This document shows, piece by piece, positions 7,101 to 10,220 of a stretch of DNA of 10,220 nt. Location: NCBI GenBank assembly GCA_900763355.1, contig CAAFJY010000198.1, positions 1-10,220 on the forward strand, written 5' to 3'. The position numbers and the translations under genes are program-made. The notes under the pieces are model-generated. The model made no database searches and was not told the origin of the DNA. It saw nothing but the letters and a program-made list of their open reading frames with translations. Position 1 is the first letter of the stretch. Each line of letters starts with the position of its first letter. This DNA is from Clostridia bacterium. GTDB taxonomy: Bacteria; Bacillota; Clostridia; Oscillospirales; Butyricicoccaceae.

Positions 7101-7360
7101 TCCCCGGCTTGGGTGAGATCGGGATCCTTTTCCGGGAGCTCCTGCACAGGCGTGTCCAGCTGCGCGGGCTCGTCCGGAGTGGGGAGGGTTTCTTCCCCCC
7201 CGGTCAGCCCGCCGGGGGCGTCGGGGGAGAGCACGTCCCAGAGATCGGGCTCGCTCCCGTCCAGTCCGCCGGGGGCGTCGGCCTGCACCGCAAAGGAGGG
7301 CGCAGCCAGCCCCAGGGCCATCACAAGACAGAGAGCCAGGGCGATCAAACGTTGTTTCAT
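4145..7360 (-). CDS. Large secreted VWA-domain surface protein with C-terminal Cna-B-like domain (1071 aa)
   Basis: A classical Sec signal peptide (core about 5-19, cleavage likely after S-F-A at 22-24) is followed by a Pro/Glu/Ala-rich spacer. The spacer holds two DAPGGL motifs (28-33, 47-52) and a C94-x2-C97...H104...C108 cluster. A VWA domain runs from about 235 to at least 440 and possibly to about 590, with V-D-I-I-L-V-L-D-M-S at 236-245 as first strand and loop. Its metal site looks degraded: D243 and S245 are kept, but position 247 is Glu rather than Ser, and the later loop reads L-L-S-A-G where L-L-[ST]-D-G is usual (Ala356). Residues about 597-835 are predicted beta domains. Residues 948-1050 resemble a Cna-B/SpaA-like domain (L-K-V-S-K-S-W at 950-956, L-V-C-G-K-T-Y-A-L-S near 998-1007). 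There is no LPXTG, SLH or C-terminal membrane helix. The ATG has GAAGGGAG upstream and is 17 bases from the previous stop. I infer an adhesin or fibre-tip role. Confidence 0.85.
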   Translation of the reverse strand: MKQRLIALALCLVMALGLAAPSFAVQADAPGGLDGSEPDLWDVLSPDAPGGLTGGEETLPTPDEPAQLDTPVQELPEKDPDLTQAGENAPAERCLYCGAEGDVHADFCPLYVPAEPAEGPGSAEDAPVPPAPARPAEPTVALETVLEQSPAQAVRTLSAEQPGVLTDNQRFLAFSTFQRPRFAESKGTDGETPALKETPGVFTDKKVEANGNGTYTVEIESYVTGRTITTQTAAPVDIILVLDMSREMAEAGYLEAMKTAANQFIEMASSEKGERRIALVTYQNNSGTVISGDRNADEKALVNVTTDDGETELIAAVNALTGPDGDAYCQYGLARAAQIFQSYDKEAPRYVLLLSAGVFGNGTLTSPNTVKSAQITLNVSTVLKTAANTTPQVDWTQAFYESGPVSKYTTVGNLGTDHAVDWNEGCGAEVYCVGLNMPVQKKDGKPFVPWEYSITNNQSPYPQYQVIEDGNNMAGYGNTAARINEAMYRICSDRSDSTHVTKNKLYQPWEKKAFLVENSSQKATYYVYTTSQQHFWSDYTTEWVKEQRSSDKIQWDGTYPDWATRNMPGGHFLTGDTETIEERFKTIFENIQSANPAPSVTLDKNSVLIDVVMPYFEVPEGPEGKVSIDAKVMDVATGQEDADLSKQLIVEYGTSKTDGTSSVSVKGFDYTENFVSADGKSGKKLVLTFTIRPIQGFMGGNGVPTNNVTQSGVFAKGELVENLPNPGTQDVPLAKIDLTVPDKSIYLSQTLTEAELLKGAVVTLKNGTELPLTAAEQAEDWRFDFVTLTVAAGAPYTGEWTDCTKVPVTATLTAKGDEANTSTAEATPTVHVFRPTVSVAANDVWADYGQSIDLKTWCVAENFTADWACKDENAQRPSGNAPVISDLTYTFDLVGNGMYTTTEDDVEGKITALTYKVGGYTDNNLAWAVTYPEKSNAGEHFTIHINRFDLKVSKSWTGADCYKQSAIFNLSTENGQAMATQFTLSPETGKSSTTVHGLVCGKTYALSEDMDWSWRYRSASTGSVTPGTHDAISKTAPTIDPARVSFTNTLENSFWFDAASFVSNLFKGKGA

Positions 7361-7377
7361 GGTTCAGATCTCCCTTC

Positions 7378-7938
7378 TCAGTCCGCGGGCCAACCGGCCA
7401 CGCGGGTATAGTCCCCCTGGGGGACCGGGTTATTTTTGCTCTGGACCGCCTGGGCCGTCACCGAAACGACGATCCGCGCATCCATATACTCGTTCCCCAT
7501 CCGGGGAGAAAAGGTTACCTGGGTAAAGGGGGCTTTTTTGTCGCCGGGAGCCACCTCGCCCCGGTAATACCACCAGCCGCCGGTTCCCTGGGCCCAATGC
7601 TCGGTGTCCAGGTCGAGCGTTACGAGTTCCTCCGAAATGGGGAAGCGCTCGCCGCCTTTTTCCCCGAAAACCTGGATGAGCATCCGGGTGTAAAAGGGCT
7701 GGGAGCCGGTGTTGACCACATAGGGGATCTTGGACACCGACTGGCCGGGAAGAACGTCGGCGGTCAGGGCGGGGAAGACCTGGCCGTCCGCGCGCCGTTC
7801 GTCCAGAGACAGGGAGACCGTTCCGGTGGTGACCACATTGGTGGCCTGACCGGACGCGGTGAAATACGCGCCGGTGCCCAATGCCAGAATGGCCGCCAGC
7901 GCCGTGAGGATCGCCAGCAGGGCAATGTTGCGTTTCAT
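7378..7938 (-). CDS. TasA/camelysin-like SipW-dependent secreted subunit (186 aa), third copy
   Basis: The basic start M-K-R-N, hydrophobic core (4-20) and G-T-G-A-Y-F-T at 21-27 form the SipW-type signal junction. A short segment (T-N-V-V-T-T-G-T-V-S-L-S-L) follows where the paralogues have N-T-F-T-x-G-N-V. Later features of the family are L-P-G-Q-S-V-S-K near 63-70 and V-N-T-G near 74-77. The C-terminal half contains a Trp/Tyr-rich patch (H-W-A-Q-G-T-G-G-W-W-Y-Y). No anchor is visible. I chose the ATG at 7938 because it gives the same M-K-[RK] start as two of the paralogues and lies nine bases after AAAGGCGG. A TTG two codons upstream (7944), six bases after AAAGG, is a possible alternative that would add two residues. 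The stop is 17 bases before the VWA gene, so the pair may form a tip complex (inference). Confidence 0.85.
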   Translation of the reverse strand: MKRNIALLAILTALAAILALGTGAYFTASGQATNVVTTGTVSLSLDERRADGQVFPALTADVLPGQSVSKIPYVVNTGSQPFYTRMLIQVFGEKGGERFPISEELVTLDLDTEHWAQGTGGWWYYRGEVAPGDKKAPFTQVTFSPRMGNEYMDARIVVSVTAQAVQSKNNPVPQGDYTRVAGWPAD

Positions 7939-7947
7939 AGGCAAATG

Positions 7948-7957
7948 CCGCCTTTCT
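7948..7957 (-). promoter_or_regulatory. Ribosome binding site deciding the start of the third TasA-like gene
   Basis: The minus strand reads AGAAAGGCGG. Taken whole, it sits nine bases before the ATG at 7938. If only AAAGG pairs, it favours the TTG at 7944, six bases away. Paralogue N-termini support the ATG. Confidence 0.55.
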
Positions 7958-7986
7958 CAATGGAGATTTGGTGCATGAGTGGGGAA

Positions 7987-8014
7987 ACGGAGGAGAGGTT
8001 CACCTCTCCTCCGT
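7987..8014 (-). terminator. Intergenic hairpin, possible weak terminator or attenuator within the cluster
   Basis: A perfect 12-bp inverted repeat (7987-7998 and 8003-8014) has a 4-base loop (TGAA on the minus strand). It lies between the second and third TasA-like genes. The tail after the stem on the minus strand is only TTTCCCC, so termination is expected to be partial at best. It could also be an mRNA-stabilising 3' end for the upstream subunit messages. Confidence 0.65.
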
Positions 8015-8033
8015 GGAATAGATCGGGGGAGGG

Positions 8034-8726
8034 TCAGTCCGCCCTGTAGTGCGTAAAAGCGTCTTGACAGCTCGTCGCATTCAGCCCTTCGGACTGGATG
8101 GCTTCCGCGTGAATGGACATGGTGAAACCGTTGACGGATTCATTGCTTGCATTCTTGTAGGTGATCGCGGCCATTTCGCCATTGCCGAAGGTGGCGGGAA
8201 TGTAGAGCTTGTTGAACACCGCGGGCGTGCTCTCGCCGGGCTTGAGAACGGTGTTATAGACGATGGTGTAGACCATGTCGTTGCCGTCCGGGGCGGACGC
8301 ATCGATGCTCCAGCCATTACCCAGACCGTGGGTCAGAGCTTCCAGCGGGGACGCATACGTCGCGTTCGTAGCGTCCTCAGCGTTCGCGGCGTCCGTAGCG
8401 GTCTTGAACTGATCCATAAAGGCCGCGCCGTTGGTGACCCGGACGATGACCCGGACCCAGGCGTCGTTTCTGCCGGTGTTGTGGACGGTGGGGTCCTTGA
8501 CCATCTCCATCCCGGGATAGAGATTTTCATAGGTGTTGCCCTCGGCGGTGCGGCTGTCGTCATCCTTGGTGAGATCGGTCTCATCCAGGGCGATCTTCAC
8601 ATTGCCCATGGTGAAGGTGTTGTTCGCGGCGTCCGTTTTGTCGGTGAAATAGGCCAGCGAGGCCCCTGCTGCCAGAACCGCAACGACACACACCGCCAGC
8701 GCGATGGCCATCAGTTTCTTTTTCAT
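8034..8726 (-). CDS. TasA/camelysin-like SipW-dependent secreted subunit (230 aa), second copy
   Basis: M-K-K-K and a hydrophobic core (5-20) lead into G-A-S-L-A-Y-F-T-D at 21-29, then N-N-T-F-T-M-G-N-V-K at 35-44. This is a textbook TasA/CalY (SipW-cognate) N-terminus. It keeps the family strand L-Y-P-G-M-E-M-V-K-D-P-T-V-x-N-T-G (69-85) followed by W-V-R-V-I-V-R-V (90-97), and ends with S-I-H-A-E-A-I-Q-S before a short tail. A loop near 111-122 has a six-residue tandem repeat (DAANAE/DATNAT) coded by an 18-bp duplication. The core is the closest of the four to known TasA/camelysin. An AAGAGG site precedes the ATG, and the upstream paralogue ends 36 bases before it. Together with that paralogue it lies ahead of an intergenic hairpin, so I infer these two may be the abundant fibre subunits. 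Confidence 0.9.
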   Translation of the reverse strand: MKKKLMAIALAVCVVAVLAAGASLAYFTDKTDAANNTFTMGNVKIALDETDLTKDDDSRTAEGNTYENLYPGMEMVKDPTVHNTGRNDAWVRVIVRVTNGAAFMDQFKTATDAANAEDATNATYASPLEALTHGLGNGWSIDASAPDGNDMVYTIVYNTVLKPGESTPAVFNKLYIPATFGNGEMAAITYKNASNESVNGFTMSIHAEAIQSEGLNATSCQDAFTHYRAD

Positions 8727-8762
8727 ATCACGAAACCTCTTTTCCTTTGGTGCGATGAGTGA

Positions 8763-9350
8763 TTAGAAATCGGTGGGAACCTGCGCAAAGGCAGTTTCGA
8801 CCGTGGTCAGACCGTCATACTGAACGGCGGCGGCCTTGAAGGTCAGGGTCGGGGCCTGAGCACCTTCGGTCTGAAGAGCCTTGGACATATCCAGCGTGAT
8901 GTTCTGGGACAGGGTGACTTTGTTATCCTTCAGAACCGGGATGGAAGCGCCAATAGCACTGTCACCTTCCTTGACACCAACGGTGCGGTAATAGACGTTG
9001 GTCTGGCCGGGGACGAGCGTCCAGCCATCAGCAGTCAGATAATCGAAGAAGTCGATACTGTACTGGCTCAGCGCGCCCAAATCCTCGGTGATCTTAACAA
9101 ACAGCCAGCAAGGCTCGCTGCCAGTGGTGACGGTGACGGTGGGGTCCTTAGTCACGGTTTCGCCGGGAACGATTTTGAATTGATAGTGCGCAGCTTCACC
9201 CACGGGCTCAGCCAGCGTGAGGCCCACATTACCAATGGTAAAGGTGTTCACTACGGCAGTGGTCGTAGCGGTCAGGTAGGCCATGGTCCCGCCGATGCCC
9301 AGGGCGAGGGCCAGACAGAGTGCCAGTGCAATGATAAGTTTCCGTTTCAT
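8763..9350 (-). CDS. TasA/camelysin-like SipW-dependent secreted subunit (195 aa), first copy
   Basis: M-K-R-K, a hydrophobic core (5-19) and G-G-T-M-A-Y-L-T at 20-27, then V-N-T-F-T-I-G-N-V at 34-42, form the SipW-type signal junction and the conserved first mature strand. V-P-G-E-T-V-T-K-D-P-T-V (61-72) and C-W-L-F-V-K-I (81-87) match the same strands in the second copy, so the two share domain architecture. The C-terminal part (about 140-195) is Thr/Ala-rich beta sequence ending T-D-F, without anchor. The start is supported by GGAAGG ten bases upstream and by paralogue N-termini. It is the first gene after sipW, with a 93-base leader that carries three 10-bp direct repeats. I infer a major fibre subunit. 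Which subunit is most abundant cannot be told from sequence alone. Confidence 0.9.
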   Translation of the reverse strand: MKRKLIIALALCLALALGIGGTMAYLTATTTAVVNTFTIGNVGLTLAEPVGEAAHYQFKIVPGETVTKDPTVTVTTGSEPCWLFVKITEDLGALSQYSIDFFDYLTADGWTLVPGQTNVYYRTVGVKEGDSAIGASIPVLKDNKVTLSQNITLDMSKALQTEGAQAPTLTFKAAAVQYDGLTTVETAFAQVPTDF

Positions 9351-9373
9351 GAGAGATCATCCTTCCTTTCTTG

Positions 9374-9434
9374 TTTGCGGGGTCATTGTTTTGCGGGGTC
9401 AGTGCTAATGCGTGGGACAGTGAATTTGCGGGGT
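9374..9434 (+). repeat. Three direct copies of TTTGCGGGGT in the leader of the first TasA-like gene
   Basis: Exact copies of TTTGCGGGGT lie at 9374-9383, 9390-9399 and 9425-9434. The first two are extended to TTTGCGGGGTCAxTG and are 16 bases apart; the third is 35 bases further on. All lie between the end of the sipW gene and the start codon at 9350, and thus in the untranslated stretch of the cluster's mRNA or in an unrecognised promoter region. I found no convincing -35/-10 pair here. Possible roles are a protein binding site or an RNA element. Confidence 0.7.
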
Positions 9435-9443
9435 GCGCGAAAT

Positions 9444-9995
9444 CTATTCCAAGCCATTGGGCTTTCCCCCGGAATGCGTGTGTCTGGCGGCCTTTTCGTC
9501 GGCTTTTCCCGCCAGACGGAGAAGATCGGGCGCGAAGAGGGCGATCAGCAGCACGGCGGCCGCTGTCCAGCCCACATATTTTCCCGGTGCGCGGCTGAGA
9601 TAGTCGGAGACATAGCCCAGCTTGGGCACACAGAACACCGGCCGCCCGATGAGGTTGTTGAAATGTACCGGTGCGCCGTCGGGGGCGGGATTGGCGTCCC
9701 CCTGGGTGTAGAAATGCTGGTTTTCCGCATCAATGGAAATGACCCGGTGGGTGGCCACGGTGAGCTGTTCGTTCAGAACAAAGGTGATGGGGTCGCCCAC
9801 CCGGATATCCTGGGGATCCGCTTTTCGCACATAAAGCAGCGACCCGGTGGGGTAGGCGGGCTCCATACTGCCGGAGAGGACCACATAGGGCGTGAGCCCC
9901 ACCAGCCGCACCCCCGCCAGGGCCAGGGCCAGCAGAACGGCGGCCGTGACCAGCACCGTGGTGACGATATTCCAGAGCTTGACAAACAGTTTCAC
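9444..9995 (-). CDS. sipW: SipW-type signal peptidase I (183 aa)
   Basis: This is a membrane signal peptidase of the ER/archaeal (SipW) subtype, which in Bacillus matures TasA and TapA. One N-terminal membrane helix (about 10-30) precedes S-G-S-M-E-P (41-46) with the nucleophile Ser43. T-H-R-V (82-85) supplies His83, which replaces the lysine of ordinary type I peptidases. Q-G-D-A-N-P (98-103) supplies Asp100. Spacing matches the known Ser/His/Asp set of B. subtilis SipW. A second membrane helix lies at about 139-158, and the tail is short and basic. The start is a GTG, chosen because AAGGAGG lies eight bases upstream and no better in-frame start exists. The gene precedes four predicted substrates and follows an RHH gene by 47 bases. 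This clustering, usual for sipW, is the main evidence that the downstream proteins are its clients. Confidence 0.95.
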   Translation of the reverse strand: MKLFVKLWNIVTTVLVTAAVLLALALAGVRLVGLTPYVVLSGSMEPAYPTGSLLYVRKADPQDIRVGDPITFVLNEQLTVATHRVISIDAENQHFYTQGDANPAPDGAPVHFNNLIGRPVFCVPKLGYVSDYLSRAPGKYVGWTAAAVLLIALFAPDLLRLAGKADEKAARHTHSGGKPNGLE

Positions 9996-10003
9996 AGCGG
10001 GGA

Positions 10004-10010
10004 CCTCCTT
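10004..10010 (-). promoter_or_regulatory. Ribosome binding site fixing the GTG start of sipW
   Basis: The minus strand reads AAGGAGG, eight bases before the GTG at 9995. It supports that unusual start codon. The site also lies inside an eight-codon reading frame starting with ATG at 10018, whose TGA stop overlaps the GTG. Confidence 0.8.
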
Positions 10011-10042
10011 GGTTTCATAGTGACGCGGGAAAGGGGGGCGGG

Positions 10043-10220
10043 CTAGGCGGAGCGGTCGTCCTGGGCGGCTTTTTTCTCTGCGTCCAGCGCTTCCAGCCCC
10101 CGCAGGATGAGCTGGCGGATCATCTCGTTCTGCGTGACCTTGTAAAAGTGCTCCTGCTTGGCCCGGTCCAGGGCCGTCTCCATGGCCGGGGTGATGGAGA
10201 TGGTGAAGCGATGCAAGCCT
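10043..10220 (-). CDS. Ribbon-helix-helix DNA-binding protein, C-terminal part (58 codons seen, continues off the right edge)
   Basis: Reading leftward from the edge to a TAG at 10043-10045 gives 58 residues with the ribbon-helix-helix pattern. A short beta strand R-F-T-I-S-I-T-P (visible residues 4-11) is followed by a helix M-E-T-A-L-D-R-A-K (13-21). A V-T-Q-N-E-M-I-R-Q-L-I turn and second helix (28-38) end with R-G-L-E-A-L, and the tail is charged. This is the CopG/Arc-type fold, which binds DNA as a dimer through the strand. Only a few N-terminal residues are probably missing, since such proteins are often 60-85 aa. The stop is 47 bases ahead of sipW on the same strand, so it is a candidate local regulator of the cluster, possibly co-transcribed. 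It could instead be the antitoxin-like partner of an unseen gene or belong to an unrelated upstream unit. The fold call is by eye and the regulatory role is inferred. Confidence 0.75.
   Translation of the reverse strand, partial: GLHRFTISITPAMETALDRAKQEHFYKVTQNEMIRQLILRGLEALDAEKKAAQDDRSA

Noticed and set aside
7165..7190. LPTPD near residue 59 of the VWA protein as a sortase signal
   Set aside because: It is not LPxTG, lies near the N-terminus and is not followed by a membrane helix and basic tail.
7939..7944. TTG at 7944 as the start of the third TasA-like gene
   Set aside because: It is possible given AAAGG six bases upstream, but the ATG two codons later matches the M-K-[RK] start of its paralogues; kept only as an alternative.
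9374..9434. The three TTTGCGGGGT repeats as a CRISPR array
   Set aside because: The repeats are only 10 bases and the spacings of 16 and 35 bases are irregular, with no Cas genes.
9351..9443. A dedicated promoter for the subunit genes in the gap after sipW
   Set aside because: No -35/-10 pair with acceptable spacing was found; only direct repeats and the ribosome site are visible.

Overview
The window is GC-rich bacterial DNA with strong AAGGAGG-type ribosome binding sites. It carries a SipW-type signal peptidase, several TasA/camelysin-like secreted proteins, a von Willebrand A (VWA) surface protein and S-layer homology (SLH) domains. This mix suggests a GC-rich Clostridia, most plausibly an Oscillospiraceae-type gut Firmicute (Flavonifractor/Lawsonibacter-like). 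The taxon is inferred from protein style and composition, not from a marker gene.

Layout. Positions 47-1637 (+) hold two genes 31 bases apart: a PAP2-like membrane phosphatase and a membrane-tethered alpha/beta hydrolase. They end at a bidirectional hairpin terminator (1648-1672) shared with a convergent small membrane protein with a zinc ribbon (1683-2069, -). That gene has its own near-consensus promoter (2102-2130). The rest of the window (2209-10220) is a minus-strand gene cluster, read right to left and closed by a strong terminator at 2136-2174. In order of transcription it contains: the C-terminal part of a ribbon-helix-helix (RHH) protein running off the right edge; the SipW-type signal peptidase I (GTG start); two TasA-like secreted subunits (195 and 230 aa); an intergenic hairpin; a third TasA-like subunit (186 aa); a 1071-aa VWA surface protein with a C-terminal Cna-B-like domain; a fourth TasA-like subunit (188 aa); and a 449-aa protein joining a TasA/pilin-like beta domain to three SLH repeats. 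Gaps from the VWA gene onward are 3-17 bases, which supports co-transcription and translational coupling.

How the genes may work together (inference). The SipW peptidase would mature the four TasA-like subunits, which share a G-x-x-A-[YW]-[FL]-T-type signal-peptide/mature junction. These could polymerise as TasA/camelysin-type fibres, where donor-strand exchange is known. The VWA protein would be a tip or accessory adhesin. The SLH protein would fix the assembly to the cell-wall polymer, replacing the sortase and LPXTG anchor of classical Gram-positive pili. The RHH protein is a candidate local regulator.

The most interesting points are the apparently sortase-free, SLH-anchored SipW/TasA fibre locus, a VWA domain whose metal-binding (MIDAS) residues are largely lost, a hairpin that could set subunit stoichiometry, and a cluster of three 10-bp direct repeats ahead of the first subunit gene. 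No tRNA, rRNA, CRISPR array or insertion sequence was seen. No stretch over 300 bases lacks a gene.
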